Assembly: GCA_049650345.1 (NCBI GenBank)
Contig: JBARZY010000124.1
Coordinates: 1-64,000, forward strand
Direction: 5' to 3'
DNA from: Glaciecola sp049650345
GTDB lineage: Bacteria > Pseudomonadota > Gammaproteobacteria > Enterobacterales > Alteromonadaceae
DNA length: 64,000 bases
Shown: positions 36,303 through 44,787 of the stretch, piece by piece
How positions within the stretch are numbered: the stretch's first letter is position 1
How the letters are laid out: each line of letters opens with the position of its first letter
Program-made: the position numbers and the translations under genes
Notes under the pieces: generated by a model
Seen by the model: the letters and a program-made list of their open reading frames with translations, nothing else
Database searches by the model: none
What the model was told of the DNA's origin: nothing

Positions 36303-36316
36303 GTAATTCAAATTAC
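36303..36316. promoter_or_regulatory. Palindrome upstream of the double-glycine peptide gene
   Basis: GTAATTCAAATTAC is a palindromic sequence (6-bp arms, CA centre) 97 bp before the precursor ATG, in the tamA/precursor divergent region. Its size and position would suit a dimeric regulator. No -35/-10 pair stands out clearly nearby. Whether it acts on the precursor or on tamA is unknown. Confidence 0.3.
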
Positions 36317-36412
36317 GTTTTGATTTGCGCATTTTAGCATACACGTACATAAGTACTAACAACAAACGGGTATTACATAGCAACAACTAGTTACCCATTA
36401 TGGAGCGTTATT

Positions 36413-36634
36413 ATGACCTATTCAAAGCAACAAACACTCAACATCAACCTTGCTGCTAATGCTACCTTATCTGGCGATGCACTTAGCCAAATTAACGGTG
36501 GTTTGTTTTCACGCGCTGAAGCAACAAGTAACCAATATGAATTGTTAAACCCACCTCGCGTAAAACCCGACATTGGCGAGATTATTACCATGGCAGATCA
36601 TGAGCATGGCGGTAAGTTTGCGTTAATGCTTTAA
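36413..36634 (+). CDS. Double-glycine-leader peptide precursor (candidate RiPP)
   Basis: A 73-residue peptide. Residues 1-30 form a leader of the double-glycine type: L19-S20, L24 and I27 before G29-G30, matching positions -12/-11, -7, -4, -2/-1 of the C39 leader consensus (LSGDALSQINGG). The 43-residue remainder has acceptor and donor residues for cross-linking (Ser, Thr, Lys, and Asp/Glu), a Pro-Pro at 47-48, and an Asp-rich C-terminal part including DHEHGGKF (residues 62-69). The ATG has a GGAGC site. The gene is directly followed by an ATP-grasp ligase, a typical graspetide arrangement. I found no second similar precursor in the window. That the peptide is modified and exported is inference. 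Confidence 0.85.
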   Translation: MTYSKQQTLNINLAANATLSGDALSQINGGLFSRAEATSNQYELLNPPRVKPDIGEIITMADHEHGGKFALML

Positions 36635-36645
36635 ACCCTCCCTTT

Positions 36646-36683
36646 CTAGTCGCCGCTAACAATCGTTAAGCGGCTAGTTTTTT
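36646..36683 (+). terminator. Terminator/attenuator between precursor and ATP-grasp gene
   Basis: A hairpin with left arm around GCCGCTAAC (36652-36660) and right arm GTTAAGCGGC (36665-36674), with a bulged A and a CTAG/CTAG extension, is followed by TTTTTT (36678-36683). It lies 12 bp after the precursor stop and 14 bp before the ATP-grasp start. This would reduce readthrough, giving much more precursor mRNA than enzyme mRNA, as often seen in peptide operons. Confidence 0.75.
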
Positions 36684-36696
36684 ACATGAGTACACT

Positions 36697-37620
36697 ATGA
36701 AAACACTAGTAATAATAGGGCACCATGAACAAGCCGAAGTTCAGTTGGTCATGCAAAAAGCATTGCAAATGGGTCATAAAGTCGCAATATTTAATACCCA
36801 AACTTTGCCCGACCACGCCAATATCGACTACCTGCCGCACGCACAAACCGGCAACTTAGTGGTGTATGGCCAGCGCATTCCTTTTAATGATATTAGCGGT
36901 ATTTACTGGGCGCAGTTACTCCCGCCACAAACTCAGCAAGAACCCAATAAGGCAAACGCCGAATTAATCAATTATGAAAGCAGTTGTTTATTGCAGCTAT
37001 TACTTAGCCAAGCACATATCAATTGGGTTAATTCTTTACAAGCCATTCAGTTTCATCGCATTAAGCCACAGCAACTTGGTCTTGCAAAGCAATTAGGCGC
37101 CTGTATTCCTGAAACCTATGTTGGTAACCAACATCATCAAATTAGCCTATTTTTAAAAGCTTACCCCAAATCCATAATCAAACCGGTGCATACAGGTGGG
37201 TTAACCGTTTTACTCACAACACAACAACATGAACTAGCACATATTGCACAATGGGCTAAATATGCGGTTACCTTGCAACAATATATTCCGGGAGAAAATG
37301 TACGCACGTATGTGGTAAACAACTGGACAGTGTCGGGGCGAATAGTTACACCTGAGTGTTCCGATCATGGCGATGTGAGTGATTATCGTGGCGCAACTAA
37401 ACATGAGTTTGTTCCCATCACGTTGCCAATTGGCATACAACAACTTGCTGTGCGCATTTGTCATGCCATGCATATGGTGTTTACGGCAATTGATTGGCGA
37501 TTGAAAAGCGATGGTAGCTATGTATTTTTGGAAGCTAACCCAGCACCCATGTTTGCCTTTGCACAAGCACAACTGGGGGTAGAGATAGACACTGAAATAG
37601 TTAAACACCTAACGGCGTAA
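36697..37620 (+). CDS. ATP-grasp peptide ligase (MvdD/RimK-like), candidate RiPP maturase
   Basis: A 307-residue ATP-grasp enzyme. N-terminal pre-ATP-grasp strand MKTLVIIGHHEQAEV; linker with INWVNSLQAIQFHRIKPQQL; ATP-binding lysine region SIIKPVHTGG; and QQYIPGENVRTYVV. The active-site end has DWRLKSDGSYVFLEANPAP, with the Mg-binding Glu and Asn of the ExN motif. The layout and the VNS...KPQQL...LG...PETYVGN region resemble MvdC/MvdD-type graspetide macrocyclases, which form ester or amide cross-links in a precursor peptide. A RimK-type peptide-tailing ligase is the alternative. It follows the precursor gene by 63 bp behind a hairpin and has only a weak ribosome binding site. It converges on hslU. 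Confidence 0.85.
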   Translation: MKTLVIIGHHEQAEVQLVMQKALQMGHKVAIFNTQTLPDHANIDYLPHAQTGNLVVYGQRIPFNDISGIYWAQLLPPQTQQEPNKANAELINYESSCLLQLLLSQAHINWVNSLQAIQFHRIKPQQLGLAKQLGACIPETYVGNQHHQISLFLKAYPKSIIKPVHTGGLTVLLTTQQHELAHIAQWAKYAVTLQQYIPGENVRTYVVNNWTVSGRIVTPECSDHGDVSDYRGATKHEFVPITLPIGIQQLAVRICHAMHMVFTAIDWRLKSDGSYVFLEANPAPMFAFAQAQLGVEIDTEIVKHLTA

Positions 37621-37629
37621 TTGAAGACA

Positions 37630-37657
37630 CTGACGCTGTTGTACACAACAACGTCAG
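37630..37657. terminator. Hairpin between ATP-grasp gene and hslU
   Basis: CTGACG (37630-37635) and CGTCAG (37652-37657) close a stem that extends inward through complementary TGTTGT/ACAACA, with one mismatch. It lies between two convergent stop codons (37620 and 37669). T tracts are short on both sides, so bidirectional termination is plausible but weakly supported. Confidence 0.4.
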
Positions 37658-37668
37658 CTTTACGTACC

Positions 37669-38997
37669 TTACAAAATAAAGCGGGATAAATCTTCGTTTT
37701 CAACGAGGGCTTCTAAGTGATTATTCACATACGCTTCGTCAATCAAAATGGCGTCACCTGAACGGTCTGATGCTTCAAAAGATATTTCTTCCATCAAACG
37801 TTCAAGTACAGTGTGTAAACGTCTAGCGCCAATATTTTCGGTTTTCTCGTTTACTTGCCATGCGGCCTTTGCGATACGCTGAATACCCGACTCATCAAAG
37901 GTAATATTTACCCCTTCTGTTGCCAGCAATGCTTTGTATTGCTCGGTTAAAGAAGCATTAGGCTCGGTTAATATACGCACAAAATCTTCCACGGTTAGCG
38001 CTTGCAATTCTACCCTAATAGGCAATCTACCTTGTAATTCAGGGATTAAATCAGAGGGCTTCGCCATTTGAAACGCACCAGACGCAATAAACAATATGTG
38101 GTCGGTTTTGACCATACCATGCTTAGTCGATACCGTAGAGCCTTCAACTAAAGGTAGCAAATCGCGCTGCACGCCTTCACGAGAAACGTCAGCACCACTG
38201 TTGCCTTCGCGCTTGCATATTTTGTCTATTTCATCAATAAACACAATGCCGTTTTGCTCCAAAGACTCAATCGCATTTTGTTTTAAATCTTCTTGGTTTA
38301 TTAGCTTGGCCGATTCTTCTTCAACCAAAAGCTTAAAGGCTTCTTTAATTTTTAGCTTTTTCTTTTTCTTTTTATCGCCCGATAAATTCTGGAACATCCC
38401 CTGCAATTGGTTGGTCATTTCTTCCATGCCAGGAGGCGCCATAATTTCTACACCCACCTGAGGCAAGGCGAGATCTAACTCAATTTCTTTATCATCTAGG
38501 TCACCTTCGCGTAATTTTTTGCGAAATACTTGCCTAGCACCACGCTCTTCTGCGGGCTCTTTGTCACCAAAGGTGTTTTCAGGTGGTGGTATTAAGATAT
38601 CAAGAATACGGTCTTCTGCTGCTTCCTCTGCGCGATACTTTACTTTTTTGCCGGCGCTTTCTTTCGTCATTTTCACAGCAATATCAGCAAGGTCGCGAAT
38701 AATGGTTTCGACCTCTTTACCCACATATCCTACTTCTGTGAATTTAGTGGCTTCAACCTTAATAAAAGGCGCGTTAGCTAATTTCGCCAAACGTCGCGCG
38801 ATTTCAGTTTTACCCACACCGGTTGGCCCAATCATTAAAATGTTCTTTGGTGTGACTTCTTGGCGAAGTTCTGGCTCTAACTGCATTCTGCGCCAGCGGT
38901 TTCTAAGTGCAATTGACACTGAGCGCTTGGCATCCGACTGTCCAATAATGTGCTTGTCTAGTGCGTGTACTATTTCTCTGGGTGTCATTTCAGACAT
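37669..38997 (-). CDS. hslU: ATP-dependent unfoldase subunit HslU
   Basis: A 442-residue AAA+ protein, the ATPase and unfoldase ring of the HslUV (ClpQY) protease. It begins with MSEMTPREIVHALDKHIIGQ, carries Walker A in IGPTGVGKTEIARRLAKLA, Walker B in GIVFIDEIDKIC, and the C-terminal GARRLHTVLERLMEEISFEA sensor-2 region. The GYVGKEVE pore loop needed to pull substrate through is present. It lies 34 bp downstream of hslV in the same operon, the usual order. Confidence 0.98.
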   Translation of the reverse strand: MSEMTPREIVHALDKHIIGQSDAKRSVSIALRNRWRRMQLEPELRQEVTPKNILMIGPTGVGKTEIARRLAKLANAPFIKVEATKFTEVGYVGKEVETIIRDLADIAVKMTKESAGKKVKYRAEEAAEDRILDILIPPPENTFGDKEPAEERGARQVFRKKLREGDLDDKEIELDLALPQVGVEIMAPPGMEEMTNQLQGMFQNLSGDKKKKKKLKIKEAFKLLVEEESAKLINQEDLKQNAIESLEQNGIVFIDEIDKICKREGNSGADVSREGVQRDLLPLVEGSTVSTKHGMVKTDHILFIASGAFQMAKPSDLIPELQGRLPIRVELQALTVEDFVRILTEPNASLTEQYKALLATEGVNITFDESGIQRIAKAAWQVNEKTENIGARRLHTVLERLMEEISFEASDRSGDAILIDEAYVNNHLEALVENEDLSRFIL

Positions 38998-39031
38998 ATG
39001 TATTCCTATCGTTAATCGGTAATATTGGCGA

Positions 39032-39556
39032 CTAATATTCTAACGTTTCTACCGTATGATTTTGGTTGGTAAAGACACAGATATCTCCGGCAATGGTCAG
39101 TGCTTTCTGCGCAATGTCTTGGGCACCAAGTTCGGTATTTTCTAGTAATGCGGTAGCCGCCGATTGCGCGAATGCGCCACCTGAACCAATTGCAATAAGA
39201 TCGTGTTCAGGTTGAACCACATCACCTGTGCCCGTAATAATAAATGATGCGGTATGATCAGCTACCGCTAATAAGGCTTCTAATTTACGTAACGCACGAT
39301 CGGTTCGCCAGTCTTTTGCCAACTCAACAGCGGCACGTGTTAAATGACCTTGATGAATTTCTAGCTTGCTTTCAAAACGTTCGAATAAGGTAAACGCGTC
39401 GGCGGTACCACCGGCAAAACCGGCCAGTACTTTACCGTTATATAGGCGTCGTACTTTGCGAGCATTACCTTTCATTACGGTGTTACCAAGGGAAACTTGT
39501 CCGTCACCAGCAACCACTACTTGGTTCCCACGACGCACAGATACAATAGTAGTCAT
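39032..39556 (-). CDS. hslV: ATP-dependent protease subunit HslV
   Basis: A 174-residue threonine peptidase. The start MTTIVSVRRGNQVVVAGDGQ places the catalytic threonine right after the removable Met; for this reason I use ATG 39554-39556, not the in-frame ATG 24 bases upstream. GNTVMKGNARKVRRLY and the GFAGGTADAFTLFERFE block match HslV of E. coli throughout. HslV forms a double ring capped by HslU and degrades misfolded proteins and regulators such as SulA. It is the first gene of hslVU, downstream of ftsN, as in Enterobacteria. Confidence 0.98.
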   Translation of the reverse strand: MTTIVSVRRGNQVVVAGDGQVSLGNTVMKGNARKVRRLYNGKVLAGFAGGTADAFTLFERFESKLEIHQGHLTRAAVELAKDWRTDRALRKLEALLAVADHTASFIITGTGDVVQPEHDLIAIGSGGAFAQSAATALLENTELGAQDIAQKALTIAGDICVFTNQNHTVETLEY

Positions 39557-39721
39557 GCTGTACTCCTGAATAAATCGCATGTTGCGACAATATCTAAACT
39601 AAGTGGGGTGCTTGGTAAAGAATTCAAGGTATTGCGCAAAATGTTTGCTGCTCAAAATTACAGCTCAATGTTCAACGCTGCTACCAAGGGTGATGGCACG
39701 CTAGTACAGCATACTTGCCTG

Positions 39722-40351
39722 CTACCAAATTTTACAGCGTTGAATATCGGCACGACGTAAATCGTGTCTATCGCGTTCTGCTTCGCGCTTGCTAGTATAA
39801 GGTCCCAGAACTACTCGGTGCCACGCACCGCCATTACTGACCACAATTCGAGATTCAAAGCCTTGAAACGCCAAGCGCGCTTTGAGTTCTTCAGCGCTAT
39901 CCATAGACCTGAAAGAACCACACTGCATAATGTATTCGCGGTCACTTTCTACCGGGCCTGTCGCGTCTACTTCAACAGAAAACTCAGGCAAAGCGTCAAT
40001 ATATTCCCACTCTTCTTCTTCTAACACGGGTAGGGGAGGCAAAGGTTTGACTGTTTGCACGCTATTTGTTGTGATATCGGTTTTTTCTAATAATTCACTA
40101 CCGTCGCTGCTACTGGTAATGTGCTCACTATTGCTAGAAGGAACTTGAGTATCCGTTGATGGCGTATCACTTCGTTGCAACACGTATAGGCCATACACAA
40201 AACCAGAAATAAGCAGTAATGCAAACGCAATTCTCACCCAAGGGGTAGTCTGTTGCGATGCGTTTTTATTCACCTGAGGCTTGCGCTTAGTATTGCGCTT
40301 GGCCGGTGATTTGCGTTTCTGAGTGCGTTTTACGTAGTCTTTTGGCGCCAT
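39722..40351 (-). CDS. ftsN: SPOR-domain cell division protein FtsN
   Basis: A 209-residue protein. A lysine/arginine-rich cytoplasmic start (MAPKDYVKRTQKRKSPAKRN) is followed by one transmembrane helix (about 40-60, VRIAFALLLISGFVYGLYVL), a low-complexity Ser/Thr/Pro linker, and a C-terminal SPOR domain (about 135-209, EYIMQCGSFRSMDSAEELKA then GPYTSKREAERDRHDLRRADI). FtsN binds denuded septal peptidoglycan and activates septal synthesis. The position between priA and hslVU is typical for gammaproteobacteria. The linker is short compared with E. coli FtsN (319 residues), common outside Enterobacteria. Confidence 0.92.
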   Translation of the reverse strand: MAPKDYVKRTQKRKSPAKRNTKRKPQVNKNASQQTTPWVRIAFALLLISGFVYGLYVLQRSDTPSTDTQVPSSNSEHITSSSDGSELLEKTDITTNSVQTVKPLPPLPVLEEEEWEYIDALPEFSVEVDATGPVESDREYIMQCGSFRSMDSAEELKARLAFQGFESRIVVSNGGAWHRVVLGPYTSKREAERDRHDLRRADIQRCKIW

Positions 40352-40503
40352 GTTTTATGAGTACTTATATAGGGTTTCGTCGATATGGCAAACTTGCAGC
40401 GTTGCTAAATCGCGATTAATAAAAATTGCATAAACAAGTATAAAAAATTCATTCACAAAAAGCCCCTACTTTTAATCTTAAATACAAAAAATGCGAAGAG
40501 GGC

Positions 40504-42756
40504 TTAACTAAAATCGGTGGGCATCACATCAATATGCCAGCGCAATTTCGCGGCATGTTCGTGATCGCTGAGTACTTGTTTGACTTGGGTTAGGGCTTTA
40601 TTTAAGTAGCTACAAGAAGAGGCCTGAGCGACCGTGATAAATCGGTAGCGCCCCTGTTTTTTCTCTACGCCCGCAGGAAATGGTCCAATATAGTGTAAGT
40701 GCTTAAATTGGGCTAATAATTGCCCAGCATAATCTAAAAACGCAAGCACTAACGAGAGTTGCTGGTGTTCAACCCGTATTGCCACTTGGTAGCTAACTGG
40801 AGGTAATTTTGCGGCAACTCTCTCTTGCAACAGTGTGCGTGAAAAGTGTGCATAACCGTTGTTCACCAAGTCTTGTAAAAGTGGGTGTCCTACTTGATAG
40901 CTCTGTAACCATACTTCGCCTTGTTTTTCTTCTCGTCCAGCACGGCCACTTAGCTGCGTAACTAATTGTGCGAGTTTTTCAGGGGCTCTGTAATCACTGC
41001 TGAATAAAAATGAGTCGACGTTTAAAATCAGTGCAAGGGTCACATTAGGAAAATGGTGCCCTTTCGAGAGTATTTGCGTGCCCACTAATATTTGATGTTT
41101 GCGCTGATTGATTTCATCTAACAAAGCATTGAGTTTGCGTTTACCTCGGGTAGAGTCACTATCAATTCGCACACAAGAGTATTCGCTAAACTGTTTACTC
41201 AGCATATCTTGAATTTGCTCAGTACCAATGCCTTGGGTGGTAATATTGGTAGAGTGGCATTGAGTGCATTTATGCAAGTAAGACTGATATTTTCCGCAAC
41301 GATGACACTGTAAATTGTGCGTTGTTTTGTGCACGGTAAATGGATTATCACAGTCTAAGCAGGTTTCAACATGGCCACATTTTTGACAGATTAACGCCGG
41401 CGCATATCCACGACGATTGACATAAACCAGTACTTGATTGCCTTGCGCTAATTGCTGCTGAATACGCGTCACCATGGCCGGTGCAATACCTGCATTTAAT
41501 GGCAGTGCACTCAAATCCATAAGATGTTGAGTGGGCATATTCGCTTGCCCTGCTCTGCTAGTTAGCTGTAAATGATGGTATTTGTGACTCAATGCATTGT
41601 GTAAGCTTTCGAGTGAAGGTGTTGCGGTGCCTAATACCAAAGGTATATTGTGCTGTTTTGCGCGATAAGCGGCAACATCCCGCGCATGATACCGCAAGCC
41701 GTCTTGTTGCTTAAACGATTCATCATGCTCTTCGTCAACAATGATCATGCCCAGATTTTGTAGCGGTAAAAATATTGATGAGCGGGTACCAATAATAATA
41801 CCCACTTGATTGTGCTTGGCTTGCTGAAACACTAGCTTACGTTCGTGATCGGTTAAGGCCGAATGCCACACTGTCACAATATTGCCAAATCGTGATTCGA
41901 AGCGTTTGACCGTTTGTGGTGTTAGGCCTATTTCAGGGACTAAAATTAACACCTGCTTCCCAATGGTTAGTACGTCTTCAATTACTTGTAGATAGACTTC
42001 GGTTTTGCCACTTCCGGTAACACCTTCAAGCAAAAACGTGGCGTATTCTCGGCATTGGTTTATGGCAGCAATGGCAATGGCTTGCTCTGCATTTGCCCGC
42101 TTTTTTTCGCCCAAAGCAAGTTGCAATGGCCAGGTGTTATCTGCAGGCCTTTGTTTTTCGACACTGACAAGTTGCTTATCAATTAGTGCCTTTACTGCGC
42201 TAGGGGAATAGGTTTTGCGCGCCTGCGCAATCGGCAGTCTACTGTTTGCTAATGCATGGAACAATGCACGTTGTTTATCGCTACGTGCCAATGATTGTTT
42301 AAGCTTATCTTCACCAAGGCTCTGCACGTTTTCACTATGTAGTACAACATACTCCTGCTGAGTCAATTCAACATCATCACCTTTCCTAAGTAAGGTGGGT
42401 AACATTGCCGCATACACCTCACCAATAGGATGGATATAAAACTCAGCAATCCAGGTAGCTAAGACTTGATGATGCTGTTCAAATATAGGTTCGCTATCAA
42501 GTAACTCAATCGCAGCAACCACTTTTGCAGGATCAAAGTCACAATCCACATCAACCGCTACAATAATACCCACTGCCGGTCGGTTTCTAAAAGACACGCG
42601 CACGCGCATACCTACACGGAGCAACCTCATTTGACTGGCATCTACCGCATAATCAAAAAATCGATGCATGGGCAGTGGAAGTGCTACACGTATGTAATGT
42701 GGATTGTTAACTGGCGGTAATGTGATCTTCAAAAGAATACTTAAACAGTAATTCAC
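40504..42756 (-). CDS. priA: Primosomal replication protein N', helicase PriA
   Basis: A 750-residue superfamily 2 helicase that reloads the replisome at collapsed forks. N-terminal DNA-binding domain; Walker A in LLEGVTGSGKTEVYL, DEEH box in MIIVDEEHDESFKQQDGLRYHARD, helicase motifs GTATPSLESL, NRRGYAPALIC and GRAGR; and zinc-binding cysteines in CQKCGHVETCLDCD and CHRCGKYQSYLHKCTQCHS. The start is likely GTG at 42754-42756; the sequence from the PHYIRVALPLPMHRFFDYAV block matches the PriA start, so a slightly later start is possible. It is divergent from rpmE across a 245-bp gap, as in E. coli. Confidence 0.96.
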   Translation of the reverse strand: MNYCLSILLKITLPPVNNPHYIRVALPLPMHRFFDYAVDASQMRLLRVGMRVRVSFRNRPAVGIIVAVDVDCDFDPAKVVAAIELLDSEPIFEQHHQVLATWIAEFYIHPIGEVYAAMLPTLLRKGDDVELTQQEYVVLHSENVQSLGEDKLKQSLARSDKQRALFHALANSRLPIAQARKTYSPSAVKALIDKQLVSVEKQRPADNTWPLQLALGEKKRANAEQAIAIAAINQCREYATFLLEGVTGSGKTEVYLQVIEDVLTIGKQVLILVPEIGLTPQTVKRFESRFGNIVTVWHSALTDHERKLVFQQAKHNQVGIIIGTRSSIFLPLQNLGMIIVDEEHDESFKQQDGLRYHARDVAAYRAKQHNIPLVLGTATPSLESLHNALSHKYHHLQLTSRAGQANMPTQHLMDLSALPLNAGIAPAMVTRIQQQLAQGNQVLVYVNRRGYAPALICQKCGHVETCLDCDNPFTVHKTTHNLQCHRCGKYQSYLHKCTQCHSTNITTQGIGTEQIQDMLSKQFSEYSCVRIDSDSTRGKRKLNALLDEINQRKHQILVGTQILSKGHHFPNVTLALILNVDSFLFSSDYRAPEKLAQLVTQLSGRAGREEKQGEVWLQSYQVGHPLLQDLVNNGYAHFSRTLLQERVAAKLPPVSYQVAIRVEHQQLSLVLAFLDYAGQLLAQFKHLHYIGPFPAGVEKKQGRYRFITVAQASSCSYLNKALTQVKQVLSDHEHAAKLRWHIDVMPTDFS

Positions 42757-43001
42757 TCAACAAATAATCTGGCTAACAAAATACCACAAAATTTACTGGT
42801 CGTAGACTTATAATCACGACTTATCTAATAATGTTATTTCGTAGTAAACGCCCAATATCGCTTGAATAAGCGTTTTAGTTTATGTACTATTCGCGCTCCA
42901 AAATTCCGAGTATAGCAATGCTGTACTCATTTTTAATTAACGACGTTTGGTGTGCAACTTCGGGTTGTATAGCGAGACGGCCTAGCAAATATAGGTAACC
43001 C

Positions 43002-43214
43002 ATGAAAGCTGATATCCATCCTAAGTACGAAGAAATCACTGCAACTTGTTCTTGTGGCAATGTACTAAAAGTACGTTCTACTATGGGCAAAGACATCAAC
43101 CTTGACGTATGTAGTGCATGTCATCCGTTTTATACTGGTAAGCAACGTAACGTTGATACTGGTGGTCGTGTTGATCGCTTCAAGAAACGTTTTGGTGCAC
43201 TTAAAGCAAAATAA
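43002..43214 (+). CDS. rpmE: 50S ribosomal protein L31
   Basis: A 70-residue zinc-type L31: MKADIHPKYEEITATCSCGN then DVCSACHPFYTGKQRNVDTG. The cysteines in CSCG and CSACH are the zinc ligands, so this is the C+ form, not the zinc-free paralogue. It matches E. coli L31 nearly throughout and begins exactly where that protein does. It is divergent from priA and followed by a strong terminator. Confidence 0.98.
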   Translation: MKADIHPKYEEITATCSCGNVLKVRSTMGKDINLDVCSACHPFYTGKQRNVDTGGRVDRFKKRFGALKAK

Positions 43215-43238
43215 GTATTCGCTTAGAGACTTAATTAT

Positions 43239-43267
43239 AAAGGGCCTGATTATCAGGCCCTTTTTTT
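43239..43267 (+). terminator. Intrinsic terminator after rpmE
   Basis: An 11-bp perfect stem, AAAGGGCCTGA (43239-43249) and TCAGGCCCTTT (43253-43263), closes a 3-nt loop and is followed by TTTT. This is a very strong factor-independent terminator, and it ends the single-gene rpmE unit 24 bp after the stop. Confidence 0.92.
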
Positions 43268-43516
43268 ATGCCTGCCGTTAAAGCACATGAACCCTTTGCC
43301 ATTCACCAAATTTCTACTACACATTGTGAACATTCACAATTGTTATAAAAGGCTTGCTATCAAACGCAAGCGCTTGTTTTAATTGGTCTAACCAGTACCA
43401 CAGGCCTTTTTATTCATTGTTTCTTTGATTTTATATGCTACAAATTATGCTATTGTTTTTAACAAAGCTGCTTTCACCCTTTTATTAATGATTTTCTCGC
43501 AAGGATTTGTACCGAG
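43268..43516 (+). other. Intergenic region before the malic enzyme gene
   Basis: Together with the rpmE terminator this gap is about 300 bp. It is AT-rich. I see no open frame with a ribosome binding site, no tRNA-like clover leaf and no clear palindrome in it. A GCAAGG ribosome binding site is at its end and the promoter of the malic enzyme gene probably lies in the AT-rich second half. Confidence 0.4.
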
Positions 43517-44761
43517 ATGACAGATTTTCGCCAACGTGCTCTTGATTACCATGAATTCCCTAAACCGGGCAAAATTAGTGTTGAATTATCAACCCCCGCC
43601 GCCAGCGTAACAGACTTGGCACTAGCATATAGCCCGGGTGTAGCCGAGCCGGTGCGAGAAATAGCCGCCGACCCAAACGAGGCATACCGCTATACAGCAA
43701 AAGGCAATATGGTTGCGGTTATATCTAATGGTACCGCTATACTAGGGTTAGGTAACCTTGGTCCATTAGCGTCAAAACCGGTTATGGAAGGTAAAGCTTT
43801 GTTGTTTAAACGTTTTGCCGGTCTTGATTCCATCGATATTGAGGTTAAACATCGCACCACCGAAGAATTTATCAATACTGTAGCCAATATTGCCGATACT
43901 TTTGGCGGCATTAACTTAGAAGATATTAAAGCTCCTGAGTGTTTTGAAATTGAGAAAGAGCTTATTAAGCGCTGCAAAATTCCTATCTTTCATGATGACC
44001 AGCATGGAACTGCAATCGTAACTGCCGCAGGCATGTTGAACGCATTAGAAATTCAAGGCAAAGACATACGCGAAGTCAAAATAGTCTGTTTAGGCGCCGG
44101 TGCAGCAGCAGTAGCGTGCATGGAATTACTCATTAAATGCGGGGCCCTGCGCGAAAAAATATACATGCTCGACCGCCAAGGCGTTATTCATACTCGCAGA
44201 GAGTCGCTTACCGAACATAAAGCATTATTTGCCAACAACACCGATAGCCGCACGCTTGAAGATGTAATGGAGGGAGCTGATGTGTTTTTAGGTGTATCTG
44301 GCCCCGATCTACTTCCACCAGAAACGCTAGCTCTAATGGCACCTAATCCAATTGTATTTGCTTGTTCTAATCCTGACCCTGAAATTAAACCTGAGTTAGC
44401 GTACGAAGTGCGCCAAGATTTAATTATGGCAACTGGTCGCTCAGATTATCCGAACCAAGTTAATAATGTACTATGCTTTCCCTTTATCTTCAGAGGGGCG
44501 CTAGATGTGCGCGCATCAGCCATAAACGATGAAATGAAGGTTGCCGCGGTAGAAGCCATTCGCGCAGTCTCAAAAATGCCTGTGCCCGATGAAGTGCTGC
44601 AGGCCAGTAACTCAAAATCGTTGTCCTTTGGTAAGGATTACATTATTCCTAAGCCTATGGATCCTAGACTGTGCAAAGCGATAGCTACTGCAGTTGCAGA
44701 GGCAGCCATTAAGTCAGGCATTGCAGCCATTGAAACATTGCCTGACAATTATCTAGAATAA
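43517..44761 (+). CDS. Malic enzyme (oxaloacetate-decarboxylating malate dehydrogenase)
   Basis: A 414-residue short-form malic enzyme converting malate to pyruvate and CO2 with NAD(P). N-terminal substrate domain: AYSPGVAEPVREIA and GNMVAVISNGTAILGLGNLG. Metal-binding and catalytic region: INLEDIKAPECFEIEKEL and PIFHDDQHGTAIVTAAGMLNAL. NAD(P)-binding domain: VCLGAGAAAVACMELLI and FACSNPDPEIKPE. It lacks the C-terminal phosphotransacetylase-like domain of MaeB (759 residues), so it is the compact type common in marine Gammaproteobacteria. Cofactor preference cannot be read with certainty. Monocistronic, with a terminator after it. Confidence 0.93.
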   Translation: MTDFRQRALDYHEFPKPGKISVELSTPAASVTDLALAYSPGVAEPVREIAADPNEAYRYTAKGNMVAVISNGTAILGLGNLGPLASKPVMEGKALLFKRFAGLDSIDIEVKHRTTEEFINTVANIADTFGGINLEDIKAPECFEIEKELIKRCKIPIFHDDQHGTAIVTAAGMLNALEIQGKDIREVKIVCLGAGAAAVACMELLIKCGALREKIYMLDRQGVIHTRRESLTEHKALFANNTDSRTLEDVMEGADVFLGVSGPDLLPPETLALMAPNPIVFACSNPDPEIKPELAYEVRQDLIMATGRSDYPNQVNNVLCFPFIFRGALDVRASAINDEMKVAAVEAIRAVSKMPVPDEVLQASNSKSLSFGKDYIIPKPMDPRLCKAIATAVAEAAIKSGIAAIETLPDNYLE

Positions 44762-44787
44762 GCTGATCTTTTTTACTTGTGCAATAA

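Noticed and set aside
38519..39022. 167-aa plus-strand frame inside hslU
   Set aside because: It is antisense to the N-terminal half of HslU, which is fully conserved, and has no independent support.
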